Origin: Saccharopolyspora erythraea
GTDB taxonomy: Bacteria > Actinomycetota > Actinomycetes > Mycobacteriales > Pseudonocardiaceae
Reading direction: 5' to 3'
Assembly: GCF_018141105.1 (NCBI RefSeq)
Contig: NZ_CP054839.1
Span: 7,815,411-7,879,410, forward strand
Length of the DNA stretch: 64,000 bases
Shown: positions 34,017 through 44,818 of the stretch, in pieces
How positions within the stretch are numbered: position 1 is the stretch's first letter
Layout of the letters: every line of letters starts with the position of its first letter
Made by a program: the position numbers and the translations under genes
The notes under the pieces: model-generated
Told to the model about the DNA's origin: nothing
What the model saw: only the letters and a program-made list of their open reading frames with translations
Database searches by the model: none

Positions 34017-34697
34017 GTGGCTCTAGGACGAACCAAGATCGGGCGCCGGCAGAAGGCGGACAGCTACGCCGAACCGGAGGTGGCCGAGCCGGATCACGAG
34101 CTCGACGACTACCTCGCGGCGCTCGCGCCGGAGGAGAGCGTCGAGACGACTGGTTCGGGGCGCCGCTTCGGCGTCTCGCAGGTCTACCAGCTCCGCCTGC
34201 CCCTGATGGCCAACGAGAAGCTCAAGGAGCTCGCGGCGAAGCAGGGCACCTCTCCCGCCGCGCTCGCGCGGGACTGGGTCATGCAGCACCTGGCGCTGGA
34301 GGACCAGGACGCTCCCGCGCAGCCGCAGGACTCCGCGACGACGCAGCAGCCGACCCACCAGCAGACGCAGCACGTCCAGCCGCCGACGCAGCAGGTGCCG
34401 GCGCCCGGGCAGCAGCACGGCGGACACCCGCCCATGGCTCAACCTCCGACGACACAGCCCCCGACGACACAGCCGCCGACGACCCGTCAGCCGCGCCCGG
34501 GGCGCCCGCAGCCCCCGGGGCCCGCGCAGCCCCCGGCGTGGCCGCAGGAAGCCAATGACGGCTACGACGAGACCTACCCGGGGCACTACCCGCAGTCGGG
34601 CCCGCAGCAGCCGTACGGCGACCCCGAGGAGACCGACACCGAGATCACCATGCCGCGCGGTGGCCACCAGTCCCGGGTGAGCCCGTTCTTCAGCTGA
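34017..34697 (+). CDS. RHH-like domain protein with Gln/Pro-rich tail
   Basis: 226 aa. Residues about 52-92 (SQVYQLRLPLMANEKLKELA then AKQGTSPAALARDWVMQHL) look like a ribbon-helix-helix: one basic strand and two helices. From about 95 the chain is low-complexity (QPPTTQPPTTQPPTT, poly-Gln/Pro) with an acidic, Tyr-containing end. No signal peptide. A DNA-binding hub or antitoxin-like regulator is possible. GTG 34017 lies 7 bases after TATCGT, so probably leaderless. Tail repeats make length variation likely. Confidence 0.65.
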   Translation: MALGRTKIGRRQKADSYAEPEVAEPDHELDDYLAALAPEESVETTGSGRRFGVSQVYQLRLPLMANEKLKELAAKQGTSPAALARDWVMQHLALEDQDAPAQPQDSATTQQPTHQQTQHVQPPTQQVPAPGQQHGGHPPMAQPPTTQPPTTQPPTTRQPRPGRPQPPGPAQPPAWPQEANDGYDETYPGHYPQSGPQQPYGDPEETDTEITMPRGGHQSRVSPFFS

Positions 34698-34719
34698 CGC
34701 GCTGGAACGGACCAGGGTT

Positions 34720-34803
34720 TCTGCCGACGGGGACACCCCCGACTGACTCCGTCGGCAGATTCAGCGAAAGCAGCCGTGCGCTTCTCCGAGCGCACGGCTG
34801 CTT
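34720..34803. terminator. Two strong hairpins between convergent genes
   Basis: TCTGCCGACGG (34720-34730) / CCGTCGGCAGA (34749-34759), 11 bp, then AAGCAGCCGTGCGC (34768-34781) / GCGCACGGCTGCTT (34790-34803), 14 bp, loop 8. Bidirectional. Confidence 0.75.
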
Positions 34804-34873
34804 CGTCTGCCGGACCGCCAGGGCCGTTTCACAAGCGGTGTCCAGCCGCTTGGGACCCGCACCGCCGCGGGTT

Positions 34874-36025
<1,152 letters not shown>

Positions 36026-36026
36026 C

Positions 36027-38045
36027 TCAGGCCTCCTCGTGGGCACCTGCGGTGAGGACGGCCAGCGGCTGGTCCAGCCCGACCGACTGTCCTCTTCGGA
36101 CGTGTACTTCTGTGACGACGCCGTCGACGGGGGCGGTGATGGTGTGCTCCATCTTCATCGCCTCGACGACGAACAGGGTCTGGCCGGCCCGGACCTGCTG
36201 GCCGGTGGTGGCGTCGGCGACGAGGACGGTGCCCGGCATCGGGCTGGTCACGGCGCCGTCCGACCCCGCGGCGCCTGGCCCCCGGTCGGCCAGCAGCCGG
36301 TGCTCGGTGAGCGCCCAGGCGTGGCCGTCGGCGGCGAGCCAGGTGACGCCGTCGCCGCGGGCGACCCGGTAGCGGCGGGTGCGTTCCCGGTAGGTGACGG
36401 TCAGCACGTCGTCGCGGAGCTCGGCGCGGGCGGGGCCGGTCGAGTCGCCGACGGTGACCGCCGCGTCGGCCGCGCGGCCCCGGATGCGGACCTCGACCTG
36501 CTCCTCCGGTCCGGCGAACCGCCAGACGGCGGGCGCGGGGGCGCCGAGCCGCCAGCCGCCGGGCACGTCCCAGGGGTCGACGACCGGGCCGGCAGGCTCG
36601 TCGGCGAGCAGCCGGTCGAGGGCGGCGGCGACGTAGACCTCGTGCGGGGTGGTCGCGCTCGCGGCCACGAGGTCGTCGAGATCGCGTTCGACCAGTCCGG
36701 TGTCGAGCCGGCCTGCGCGCACGTCGGAGTGGGCCAGCAGCGAGCGCAGGAAAGCGACGTTGGTGTGCACGCCGAGGACCGCGGTGTCGGCGAGCGCGGC
36801 GTCTAGCCTGCGCAGCGCGCCGGCGCGGTCCGGTGCCCAGGCGATGACCTTGGCCAGCATCGGGTCGTAGTCGGAGCCGACCGCCATCCCGGTCCAGACC
36901 CCGGAGTCGACCCGGACGCCGGTGCCCGCCGGTTCGTGCGCGGCGAGGACGTCACCGCCGGTGGGCAGGAAACCGCGGGTCGGGTCCTCGGCGTAGACGC
37001 GGGCCTCGACGCTGTGCCCCTCGATGCGCAGCTCGTCCTGCGCCCACGGCAGCGGCTCGCCCGCGGCGACCCGGACCTGCTGCTCGACCAGGTCGATGCC
37101 GCGCTCGGCGCCGACGGCCGTCACCAGCTCGGTCACCGGGTGCTCGACCTGCAGGCGGGTGTTCATCTCCATGAAGAAGAACTCGTCCGGTGCGTCGGCG
37201 GAGACGATGAACTCGACCGTGCCCGCGCCGACGTAGCCGACCGAGCGGGCCGCGTCGACCGCCGAGGCTCCGATGCGCGCCCGCGTCTCGGAGTCGAGCA
37301 GCGGCGACGGCGCCTCCTCGATGATCTTCTGGTGCCTGCGCTGGAGGCTGCACTCGCGCTCGCCGAGGTGGACGACGCCGCCTTGCGCGTCGGCCAGCAC
37401 CTGCACCTCGATGTGGCGCGGGCGCGCGACGTAGCGCTCCACGAACAGCGTGTCGTCGCCGAAGGACGCCCGCGCCTCTCGCCGGGCCGACGCGATCGCC
37501 TCGTCCAGCGCCGACTCGTCGTGGACGGCCCGCATGCCCTTGCCGCCACCGCCCGCGGACGGCTTGAGCAGCACCGGGAAGCCCGCGTCGACCGCTGCCT
37601 TGCGGATGTCGGCGTCGGACATGCCCGGTTCGCTGCGGCCGGGCACCACCGGCACGCCCGCGGCCTGCACGGTCTGCTTCGCGCGGATCTTGTCGCCCAT
37701 CGAGTCGATGGCCGACGCCGGCGGGCCGATGAAGACGATGCCCGCCTCGGCGCAGGCGCCGGCGAACGCGCTGTTCTCGGCGAGGAAGCCGTAGCCGGGG
37801 TGGATCGCCTGCGCGCCGGTGCGCCGGGCGGCGTCGATGATCCGCTCGATGTGGAGGTAGCTCTCGCCCGCCGCGCGCGGTCCGATGTGGACCGCGGTGT
37901 CGGCTTCGGCGACGTGCCGGGCCGAGCGGTCGGCGTCGCTGTAGACGGCGACCGAGCGGATGCCGAGCCGCCGCAGCGTCCGGATCACCCGGACCGCGAT
38001 CTCACCGCGGTTGGCGACCAGCACCGAGTCGAAGTGCTGCACCAT
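36027..38045 (-). CDS. Biotin-dependent acyl-CoA carboxylase alpha subunit
   Basis: 672 aa. Biotin carboxylase part (1-450): [32 protein letters not shown] (ATP), [16 protein letters not shown] and [15 protein letters not shown]-terminal BCCP domain: [10 protein letters not shown] and [13 protein letters not shown] with the biotinylated Lys. It charges biotin with CO2 for the beta subunit encoded upstream. Fits methylcrotonyl-CoA carboxylase by context; propionyl- or acetyl-CoA cannot be excluded. ATG 38045 follows GGAGGG at 6-7 bases. Confidence 0.93.
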   Translation of the reverse strand: MVQHFDSVLVANRGEIAVRVIRTLRRLGIRSVAVYSDADRSARHVAEADTAVHIGPRAAGESYLHIERIIDAARRTGAQAIHPGYGFLAENSAFAGACAEAGIVFIGPPASAIDSMGDKIRAKQTVQAAGVPVVPGRSEPGMSDADIRKAAVDAGFPVLLKPSAGGGGKGMRAVHDESALDEAIASARREARASFGDDTLFVERYVARPRHIEVQVLADAQGGVVHLGERECSLQRRHQKIIEEAPSPLLDSETRARIGASAVDAARSVGYVGAGTVEFIVSADAPDEFFFMEMNTRLQVEHPVTELVTAVGAERGIDLVEQQVRVAAGEPLPWAQDELRIEGHSVEARVYAEDPTRGFLPTGGDVLAAHEPAGTGVRVDSGVWTGMAVGSDYDPMLAKVIAWAPDRAGALRRLDAALADTAVLGVHTNVAFLRSLLAHSDVRAGRLDTGLVERDLDDLVAASATTPHEVYVAAALDRLLADEPAGPVVDPWDVPGGWRLGAPAPAVWRFAGPEEQVEVRIRGRAADAAVTVGDSTGPARAELRDDVLTVTYRERTRRYRVARGDGVTWLAADGHAWALTEHRLLADRGPGAAGSDGAVTSPMPGTVLVADATTGQQVRAGQTLFVVEAMKMEHTITAPVDGVVTEVHVRRGQSVGLDQPLAVLTAGAHEEA

Positions 38046-38078
38046 CGAAGTCCCTCCAGGTCTCGGGGTGGTCACCGG

Positions 38079-39692
38079 TCACATCCGGAAGACGCCGTAG
38101 CCGACCGGCTCCAGCGGCGCGTTGGCAGCTGCTGAGAGCGCCAGGCCGAGCACGGTGCGGGTCTGCATGGGGTCGATCACGCCGTCGTCCCACAGCCGGG
38201 CGGTCGAGTAGTACGGGTGGCCCTGGTTCTCGTACTGGTCGCGGATGGGCTGCTTGAACGACTCCTCGTCCTCGGCCGTCCACTCCTGTCCGCGCGCCTC
38301 GTACTGGTCGCGGCGGACGGTGGCCAGCACCGAGGCCGCCTGCTCGCCGCCCATGACCGAGATCCGGGCGTTGGGCCACATCCACAGGAACCGGGGCGAG
38401 TAGGCCCGCCCGCACATCGAGTAGTTGCCCGCCCCGAACGAGCCGCCGATGACCACGGTGAACTTCGGGACCCGGGCGCAGGCCACCGCGGTGACCATCT
38501 TCGCGCCGTGCTTGGCGATGCCGCCCGCCTCGTACTCCTTGCCGACCATGAAGCCGGAGATGTTCTGCAGGAACACCAGCGGGATCGAGCGCTTGTCGCA
38601 CAGCTCGATGAAGTGCGCGCCCTTCATCGCGGACTCGCTGAACAGGATGCCGTTGTTGGCGATGATGCCCACGGGATGCCCGTGGATGCGCGCGAAGCCG
38701 GTGACCAGGGTCGGGCCGTAGTCGCGCTTGAACTCGGCGAACCGGCTCCCGTCGACGACGCGGGCGATGACCTCGCGCACGTCGTAGGGGGTGCGGCTGT
38801 CGGTGGGCACGACGCCGTAGAGCTCGCCGGGGTCGACCACCGGCTCCTCCACCGGGGCGACGTCCCACGGGCGGGCCGCGCGCGGGCCGAGGGTGCTCAC
38901 GATCGACCGGACGATGCGCAGCGCGTCCGGGTCGTCGGCGGCGAGGTGGTCGGTGACGCCGGAGGTGTGGGAGTGCAGCTCACCGCCTCCGAGCTCCTCG
39001 GCGGTCACCTCGGCGCCGGTGGCGGCCTTCACCAGCGGCGGGCCGCCGAGGAAGATGGTGCCCTGCTCGCGCACGATCACGGCCTCGTCGCTCATCGCGG
39101 GCACGTACGCGCCGCCCGCGGTGCACGAGCCGAGCACGGCGGCGATCTGCGCGATGCCGCGCGCGGACATGGTCGCCTGGTTGTAGAAGATCCGCCCGAA
39201 GTGCTCGCGGTCCGGGAACACCTCGTCCTGCCTGGGCAGGAAGGCGCCGCCGGAGTCGACCAGGTAGATGCACGGCAGGTTGTTGTGCAGCGCCACCTCC
39301 TGGGCGCGCAGGTGCTTCTTGACCGTCATCGGGTAGTAGGTGCCGCCCTTGACGGTCGCGTCGTTGGCGACCACGACGCACTCGCGGCCCGAAACTCGGC
39401 CGATGCCGGTGATGATCCCGGCCGAGGGCGCCTCGTCGTCGTAGAGGCCGTGCGCGGCCAGCGTGGACAGCTCCAGGAACGGCGAGCCGCGGTCGAGCAG
39501 CGCGTCCACCCGGTCGCGGGGGAGCAGCTTGCCGCGCTCGACGTGGCGCAGGCGGGACTTCTCCGGCCCACCGAGGCGGGCGCGGTCGAGCTCGGCGTCG
39601 AGGTCGGCGACGAGCTTGCCGTGGTGCTCGGTGTAGCGCGCGTAGGACTCCGAGGCCGGGTCCACGGCCGTGGTGAGGACGGGCGCATCCAT
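38079..39692 (-). CDS. Acyl-CoA carboxylase beta subunit (methylcrotonyl-CoA type)
   Basis: 537 aa carboxyltransferase. [20 protein letters not shown] and [20 protein letters not shown] are typical of MCC beta rather than Pcc[21 protein letters not shown] and [20 protein letters not shown], with [20 protein letters not shown], complete the two crotonase folds. Start: ATG 39692 (GGAAGG upstream) rather than 39731, which would overlap the operator. First gene of the three-gene operon. Confidence 0.92.
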   Translation of the reverse strand: MDAPVLTTAVDPASESYARYTEHHGKLVADLDAELDRARLGGPEKSRLRHVERGKLLPRDRVDALLDRGSPFLELSTLAAHGLYDDEAPSAGIITGIGRVSGRECVVVANDATVKGGTYYPMTVKKHLRAQEVALHNNLPCIYLVDSGGAFLPRQDEVFPDREHFGRIFYNQATMSARGIAQIAAVLGSCTAGGAYVPAMSDEAVIVREQGTIFLGGPPLVKAATGAEVTAEELGGGELHSHTSGVTDHLAADDPDALRIVRSIVSTLGPRAARPWDVAPVEEPVVDPGELYGVVPTDSRTPYDVREVIARVVDGSRFAEFKRDYGPTLVTGFARIHGHPVGIIANNGILFSESAMKGAHFIELCDKRSIPLVFLQNISGFMVGKEYEAGGIAKHGAKMVTAVACARVPKFTVVIGGSFGAGNYSMCGRAYSPRFLWMWPNARISVMGGEQAASVLATVRRDQYEARGQEWTAEDEESFKQPIRDQYENQGHPYYSTARLWDDGVIDPMQTRTVLGLALSAAANAPLEPVGYGVFRM

Positions 39693-39722
39693 GCGTTGTG
39701 CACACCTTCCGCGGTTCAGCGC

Positions 39723-39782
39723 GTTAGTCATCGTTAACCAACGGGATCGATGTTAACGGCGACTAACCCCTTCGTCTAGTAT
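39723..39782 (+). promoter_or_regulatory. Paired operator and divergent promoter of the acyl-CoA operon
   Basis: GTTAGTCATCGTTAAC (39723-39738) and GTTAACGGCGACTAAC (39752-39767) are reverse complements at 14 of 16 positions. TTAACG inside the right arm (-35) and TAGTAT (39777-39782, -10) drive the TetR gene. The site lies between the TetR and carboxylase genes and can shut both. Confidence 0.75.
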
Positions 39783-39789
39783 CGACACG

Positions 39790-40368
39790 ATGGAGGCAAA
39801 GCAGTCCCGGCGCGAGCAGATCCTGGAAGCCGCCGCGGAGCTGTTCGCCCGCTACGGCTTCCACGGCGTGGGCATCGACGACATCGGAGCCGCCGTCGGC
39901 ATCTCCGGCCCCGCGCTGTACCGGCACTTCCGCAGCAAGGACGGGATGCTCGCCGAGATGCTCACCGGCATCAGCGACCGGCTGCTGCACGGCGGCCAGG
40001 GCCGGGTCGCCGCGGCGGCCGACCCGCGCGCCGCGCTCGACGAGCTGGTGCGCTGGCACGTCGAGTTCGCGCTGACCAACCCGGCGCTGATCACCGTGCA
40101 CATGCGCGACCTCGACAGCCTCGCCGAGGCCGACCGCCGCAAGGTGCGCGAGCTGCAGCGCGGCTACGTCGAGGTCTGGGTGGAGGTGCTGCGCCGGGTG
40201 CGGACCGACCTCGACGAGCCCACCGCCCGCGCGGCGGCGCACGCGGTGCTCGGGCTCATCAACTCCACGCCCTACAGCGCCCACCTGGGCACCGGGTCGA
40301 TGTCCGACCTCCTGCACCGCATGGCGCTCAACGCCCTCTCCGCGCCCGCGGCGGTTCCGGGCGGCTGA
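39790..40368 (+). CDS. TetR regulator of the acyl-CoA operon
   Basis: 192 aa. The HTH (SRREQILEAAAELFARYGFH then IDDIGAAVGISGPALYRHFR, SKDGML) is followed by a TetR_C domain of the type in acyl-CoA responsive repressors. The ATG lies 7 bases after TAGTAT, so the mRNA is leaderless. Position and operator strongly suggest it represses the divergent carboxylase/dehydrogenase genes until an acyl-CoA binds. Confidence 0.9.
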   Translation: MEAKQSRREQILEAAAELFARYGFHGVGIDDIGAAVGISGPALYRHFRSKDGMLAEMLTGISDRLLHGGQGRVAAAADPRAALDELVRWHVEFALTNPALITVHMRDLDSLAEADRRKVRELQRGYVEVWVEVLRRVRTDLDEPTARAAAHAVLGLINSTPYSAHLGTGSMSDLLHRMALNALSAPAAVPGG

Positions 40369-40471
40369 CCCGGCACGATCTCACCCGAACGGATCAAGGA
40401 CACGGTTTGCACCGGGCTGACCAGGGGCGAAGACTGGAATCGTCGAGGTCGGCAAGCCAGGGAGGCAGGCC

Positions 40472-42178
40472 ATGGCCACGGTCCAAGCGCGCCCCACGGC
40501 GGTGCCGACGCGGGCGTCCGGCCGAGCACGCCCGCTCAAGGGCAAGCGGCTGGTGCCGTGGCTGCACACCACCGACCCCAAGCAGATCGGGCTGCTCTAC
40601 CTGATCACCGCGTTCGGGTTCTTCATCGCGGGCGGCGCGATGGCGCTGCTGATCCGCGGCGAGCTCGCCTCGCCCGGCCTGCAGTTCCTGTCCCAGGAGC
40701 AGTACAACCAGCTCTTCACGATGCACGGCACCGTGATGCTGCTGCTGTTCGCGACGCCGATCGTCTTCGGCTTCGCCAACGTCATCCTGCCGTTGCAGAT
40801 CGGCGCGCCCGACGTCGCGTTCCCCCGCCTCAACGCCTTCTCGTACTGGCTGTTCCTGTTCGGCGGGCTGATCGTGATGAGCGGCTTCCTGATGCCCGGC
40901 GGCGCGGCCGACTTCGGCTGGACGGCCTACACCCCGCTGTCGACCCTCAACGTCGGCTACGGCGGTGACCTGTGGATCACCGGCCTGATCGTCAGCGGTC
41001 TGGGCACCATCCTCGGCGCGGTCAACATGATCACGACCGTGGTGTGCATGCGCTGCCCCGGCATGACGATGTGGCGGATGCCGATCTTCACCTGGAACGT
41101 CTTCGCCACCAGCCTGCTGGTGCTGATGGCGTTCCCGATCCTGACCGCCGCGCTGTTCGGCCTGCTGGTCGACCGCCACCTGGGCGGGCACGTCTTCGAC
41201 CCGGCCAACGGCGGCGCCATCCTCTACCAGCACCTGTTCTGGTTCTTCGGGCATCCCGAGGTCTACATCGTGGCGCTGCCGTTCTTCGGCATCATCACCG
41301 AGATCATCCCGGTGTTCAGCCGCAAGCCGCTGTTCGGCTACACCGGGCTGGTGTTCGCCACGCTGCTGATCATGGGCCTGTCGGTGATCGTGTGGGCGCA
41401 CCACATGTTCGCCACCGGCGCGGTGCTGCTGCCGTTCTTCTCCTTCGCCACGTTCCTGATCGCGGTGCCGACGGGCATCAAGTTCTTCAACTGGATCGGG
41501 ACGATGTGGAAGGGCCAGGTCACGTTCGAGTCGCCGATGCTGTTCGCGGTCGGGTTCCTGGTGACGTTCCTGCTCGGCGGGCTGACGGGCATCCTGCTGG
41601 CCTCGCCGCCGCTGGACTTCCACATCACCGACACCTACTTCGTCGTCGCGCACTTCCACTACGTGCTGTTCGGAACGATCGTGTTCGCGGTGTTCGGCGG
41701 GGTCTACTTCTGGTTCCCGAAGATGACCGGCCGGATGATGGACGACCAGCTGGGCAAGCTGCACTTCTGGCTCACGTTCGTGGGCTTCCACATGACGTTC
41801 CTGGTGCAGCACTGGCTGGGCGACGAGGGCATGCCGCGCCGGTACGCCGACTACCTCGAGTCCGACGGGTTCACCGCGCTGAACATGGTCTCGACGATCG
41901 GCGCCTTCATCCTCGGCGCGTCGATGCTGCCGTTCCTGTGGAACGTGTTCAAGAGCTACCGCTTCGGCGAGGTGGCCGACGTCGACGACCCGTGGGGCCA
42001 CGGCAACTCGCTGGAGTGGGCGACCTCCTGCCCGCCGCCGCGGCACAACTTCACGGACCTGCCGCGCATCCGCTCGATCCGGCCCGCGTTCGAGCTGCAC
42101 TACCCGCACATGGCCGAGCGGCTGGAGTCCGAGGCGCACGCGACGCTGTCCATTCGGGGCAGCAAGTCGTCTTCGTGA
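40472..42178 (+). CDS. ctaD: Cytochrome c oxidase subunit I
   Basis: 568 aa, 12 transmembrane helices. Haem and copper ligands: [12 protein letters not shown] (low-spin haem His), [16 protein letters not shown] (CuB His and the cross-linked Tyr), [11 protein letters not shown] (two CuB His) and [12 protein letters not shown] (haem a3 and a His). It is the catalytic subunit of the aa3 oxidase in the cytoplasmic membrane. As in other actinomycetes it stands apart from ctaC and ctaE, which are not in the window. A weak GGAGGC site precedes the ATG. Confidence 0.97.
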   Translation: MATVQARPTAVPTRASGRARPLKGKRLVPWLHTTDPKQIGLLYLITAFGFFIAGGAMALLIRGELASPGLQFLSQEQYNQLFTMHGTVMLLLFATPIVFGFANVILPLQIGAPDVAFPRLNAFSYWLFLFGGLIVMSGFLMPGGAADFGWTAYTPLSTLNVGYGGDLWITGLIVSGLGTILGAVNMITTVVCMRCPGMTMWRMPIFTWNVFATSLLVLMAFPILTAALFGLLVDRHLGGHVFDPANGGAILYQHLFWFFGHPEVYIVALPFFGIITEIIPVFSRKPLFGYTGLVFATLLIMGLSVIVWAHHMFATGAVLLPFFSFATFLIAVPTGIKFFNWIGTMWKGQVTFESPMLFAVGFLVTFLLGGLTGILLASPPLDFHITDTYFVVAHFHYVLFGTIVFAVFGGVYFWFPKMTGRMMDDQLGKLHFWLTFVGFHMTFLVQHWLGDEGMPRRYADYLESDGFTALNMVSTIGAFILGASMLPFLWNVFKSYRFGEVADVDDPWGHGNSLEWATSCPPPRHNFTDLPRIRSIRPAFELHYPHMAERLESEAHATLSIRGSKSSS

Positions 42179-42296
42179 CCGTTTCTTTACCGAAGCGGGG
42201 AAAGCCCATTTCAGGGGCTGTTTGACAATTCCGCCGGCATTTATGTCTGGCGGACGTTTCCGCAGGTCAGCCCAAACATGAATGTCCTGTTCACGT

Positions 42297-42362
42297 TTGA
42301 CAGGCGGCATTCGGTGCACACAGGATCAATTCATCCGAAAGCAAACCCCTGACCAGGGGTTT
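42297..42362 (+). promoter_or_regulatory. Promoter and leader hairpin of the DrrAB-like operon
   Basis: TTGACA (42297-42302), 18 bases, CAGGAT (42321-42326) form a plausible promoter. AAACCCCT (42343-42350) / AGGGGTTT (42355-42362) then makes a stem with CTTC after it, 32 bases before the TTG start. It may end the ctaD transcript or act as an attenuator. A second TTGACA lies at 42222-42227. Confidence 0.45.
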
Positions 42363-42394
42363 CTTCGTCATGCCCAGCCCAGAGGAGGCCGAGG

Positions 42395-43351
42395 TTGATC
42401 CATGCCCGCGGACTGACCCGCAGTTTCAAGGTCAAGAAGGAGAGCGTCGAGGCGGTGCGGGGTCTCGACCTGGACGTGGACAGAGGGCAGCTCGTCGCGT
42501 TCCTCGGCCCCAACGGCGCCGGGAAGTCGACCAGCCTGCGCATGCTGACCTCGCTGCTGCCGCCGACCTCCGGCACGGCCACGGTCGCCGGCCACGACGT
42601 GGTGGCCGAGCCCGCCGCGGTGCGCGCACGCATCGGCTACGTCGGCCAGAAGAACAGCGCCGGCGAGAACTTCCGGGTCCGCGACGAGCTGGTGACGCAG
42701 GGCCGCTGCTACGGCCTCGGCCGGTCGGAGGCGGGCAGGCGCGCCGACGAGATCATGGAGCTGCTGGAGCTCACGCCGCTGGCCAAGCGCAAGCCGGGCA
42801 CGCTCTCCGGCGGCCAGCGCCGCAGGCTCGACATCGCGATGGGCCTGATCCACCGGCCGGAACTGCTGTTCCTGGACGAGCCGTCTACCGGCCTGGACCC
42901 GCAGAGCCGCGCCAACATCTGGGAGCACGTCCTGCGGCTGCGCGAGCAGCACGGCACCACCCTCTTCCTCACCACGCACTACCTGGAGGAGGCCGACACG
43001 ATGGCCGAGCGGGTGGTGATCATCGACCACGGCCGGATCATCGCCGACGGCACCGCCGAGGAGCTCAAGAGCGACCTCGCGGGCGACCGCATCACGGTGG
43101 TGGCCGAGGACGCATCCGGCGCGGCGGTGGCCGCCGAGATCGGGTCGCGGCTCGGCGAATCGTCGCTGGAGGCCACGACCGTGCGCGTGCGGGTGCCCAA
43201 TGCCACGACGGCCCTCCCCGACTACCTGCGGGCCCTCGACGCGGCCGGCGTCAAGGTCACCGCGGCCGAGACCTCGCGGCCCACCCTCGACGACGTCTTC
43301 CTCGGGCTGACCGGCCGCAGCCTGCGCGAGAGCGAGAAGGAGGCGGCGTGA
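42395..43351 (+). CDS. ABC transporter ATPase (DrrA-like)
   Basis: 318 aa. Walker A GPNGAGKST, Q-loop VGQKNSAGENF, signature LSGGQRRRLDIAMGL, Walker B LLFLDEPSTGLDP, H-loop LTTHYLEEAD. The C-terminal DUF4162-like domain ends TLDDVFLGLTGRSL, as in drug-efflux DrrA proteins. The TTG start has AGAGGAGG upstream. It couples to the permease gene by a GTGA overlap and energises export of an unknown drug or lipid. Confidence 0.92.
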   Translation: MIHARGLTRSFKVKKESVEAVRGLDLDVDRGQLVAFLGPNGAGKSTSLRMLTSLLPPTSGTATVAGHDVVAEPAAVRARIGYVGQKNSAGENFRVRDELVTQGRCYGLGRSEAGRRADEIMELLELTPLAKRKPGTLSGGQRRRLDIAMGLIHRPELLFLDEPSTGLDPQSRANIWEHVLRLREQHGTTLFLTTHYLEEADTMAERVVIIDHGRIIADGTAEELKSDLAGDRITVVAEDASGAAVAAEIGSRLGESSLEATTVRVRVPNATTALPDYLRALDAAGVKVTAAETSRPTLDDVFLGLTGRSLRESEKEAA

Positions 43352-44220
43352 CCGACCGAGATGGTGCCCCTGATCCCGCGGGAGGTGGCGTGAGCGCGCC
43401 GCAGCCCGCGGGAGCCGGCGTGACCGACCGCGTGTCCACCCCCACCAGCCCGCGAGGGAGCCGACGCATGAGCAGCTTCGTCCGCGACACCGCCACGGTG
43501 TTCACCCGGGAGTTCGCACCCGCCTGGCGGGAACCGCTGGCCATGGTGTTCGGCATGGCCCAGCCGCTGCTGTTCCTGTTCCTGTTCGGACCGCTGCTCG
43601 GCGGGACCGCCGCGGGCGGTGAGTCGACGTGGCAGTGGTTCGTGCCCGGCGTGCTGATCATGATGTGCCTGTTCGGGCCGATGATGGCCGGCTACAACCT
43701 GCTGGTCGAGCTGGGCAGCGGCTCGATGGAGCGGATGCTCGTCACGCCGCTGAACCGCAGCGCGATGCTGGTGGGCCGGACGCTCAAGGAGTTCCTGCTG
43801 CTGGTCGTGCAGGCCGTGCTGATCATCGCGGTGGCGTTGCCGATGGGGTTCCGGCTGCACGTGCTCGGCGTGCTGGCGGGCCTGGCGCTGCTGGCGCTGT
43901 TCGCGGTCGGGCTCGGCGCGCTGTCGTTCGTGCTGGCGATCGTGTCGCACCCCAGCGGCGAGCTGTTCTACATGGTGACGCAGGTGCTGCTGTTCCCGGT
44001 GTTGCTGCTGTCGGGGGTGCTGCTGCCGATGGACTTCGGTCCGGGGTGGCTGCAGGCCGCCTCGAGGCTGAACCCGGTCGCCCACATCGTCGAGGCGGAG
44101 CGGGCGCTGTTCGACGGGCGCTTCGCGGAGATGCCGGTGCTCTACGGCGTCGTCGCGGCCGGGCTCATCGCCTGGATCGGGATGTGGCTGGGGAACCGGG
44201 CGATGCGCCGCGGCGTGTAG
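43348..44220 (+). CDS. ABC-2 type permease (DrrB-like)
   Basis: 290 aa from GTG 43348. The first 40 residues are odd: Pro/Gly/Ala-rich with repeated GTGAxC codons and a repeated GCGGGAG element, giving alternative starts at GTG 43390, GTG 43420 and ATG 43468 (GAGGGAG before it). The core from about residue 45 has six transmembrane helices and the ABC2 motif (FGPMMAGYNLLVELGSGSME, RMLVTPLNRSAMLVGRTLKE). Partner of the DrrA-like ATPase. Confidence 0.88.
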   Translation: MTDRDGAPDPAGGGVSAPQPAGAGVTDRVSTPTSPRGSRRMSSFVRDTATVFTREFAPAWREPLAMVFGMAQPLLFLFLFGPLLGGTAAGGESTWQWFVPGVLIMMCLFGPMMAGYNLLVELGSGSMERMLVTPLNRSAMLVGRTLKEFLLLVVQAVLIIAVALPMGFRLHVLGVLAGLALLALFAVGLGALSFVLAIVSHPSGELFYMVTQVLLFPVLLLSGVLLPMDFGPGWLQAASRLNPVAHIVEAERALFDGRFAEMPVLYGVVAAGLIAWIGMWLGNRAMRRGV

Positions 44221-44773
44221 CCGCCGGGTGGGCGGGGCCGGACCGGCTGGTCCGGCCCCATGGCTTGTAGACGTTGATCGCCGCGACGAAGCTCAGCGCG
44301 GTGATGGCGACGGCCGGGGCGACCACGATCGAGACCGCGTCGCCGCCCACCGCGTCGGCGACGGGGACTTCCGGGGCCGCGGCGAGCACCTTCGCCGCGG
44401 CCCCGCGCATCAGCGGGGCGAGCGACAGCTGCACGAGCGCGGTCATGACGGCGGTCAGCACCAGGCTGACCACCACCCACCAGTGGCGCAGGAGCCCCCA
44501 CTTCGTGCCGACCGACAGGGCGATCCCCGAGACCAGCGCCAGCCCGCTGATGGGCTGACCGGGCGTCACGACCACGCCGAGCGCGATGTAGGCGGCGCGG
44601 CTCACCTGCGGGTCCGCGTGCAGGAGCCCGGTCAGCCCGAGCACGAGCAGGCAGACGCTCAGGCCGATCCAGGCGACCGAGGCGATCACGTGCGCCGTCA
44701 GCACCGCCTTGCGGGCCTTCGGCGACAGGGCGGCGCTCGTCCGGCGGCCACTCCGCAGCATGGCTCCATTCAC
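44165..44773 (-). CDS. DUF2269-like membrane protein
   Basis: 202 aa with four transmembrane helices: VLTAHVIASVAWIGLSVCLLVL, AYIALGVVVTPGQPISGLAL, WWVVVSLVLTAVMTALVQL and VVAPAVAITALSFVAAINVYK. The natural family end is near INVYKPWG; the last about 25 residues (SGPAHPAATRRGASPGS and on) are read through a terminator hairpin and into the permease 3' end, so the original stop is probably lost. GTG 44773 lies 6 bases after a TACAAA-type box; ATG 44761 is an alternative. Divergent from a MarR gene. Confidence 0.75.
   Translation of the reverse strand: MNGAMLRSGRRTSAALSPKARKAVLTAHVIASVAWIGLSVCLLVLGLTGLLHADPQVSRAAYIALGVVVTPGQPISGLALVSGIALSVGTKWGLLRHWWVVVSLVLTAVMTALVQLSLAPLMRGAAAKVLAAAPEVPVADAVGGDAVSIVVAPAVAITALSFVAAINVYKPWGRTSRSGPAHPAATRRGASPGSPATSRSRR
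44234..44259. terminator. Terminator after the DrrB-like gene
   Basis: 11-bp perfect stem GGGGCCGGACC / GGTCCGGCCCC, loop GGCT, 13 bases after the permease stop. It lies inside the 3' end of the opposite DUF2269 frame. Confidence 0.7.
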
Positions 44774-44801
44774 GAATTATTTGTACCATGAACGATTCGT
44801 G
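44771..44801. promoter_or_regulatory. Operator between marR and DUF2269 genes
   Basis: CACGAAT (44771-44777) and ATTCGTG (44795-44801), 17 bases between. They cover the start region of the DUF2269 gene and the -35 area of marR; TAGAGT (44807-44812) is the marR -10. Confidence 0.55.
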
Positions 44802-44818
44802 ATTGGTAGAGTATCGGG

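Noticed and set aside
40394-42319. 641-codon open frame antisense to ctaD
   Set aside because: It mirrors the codon structure of ctaD, has no ribosome site or family match and is rich in Arg/His/Gln, as expected of a GC-rich shadow frame.
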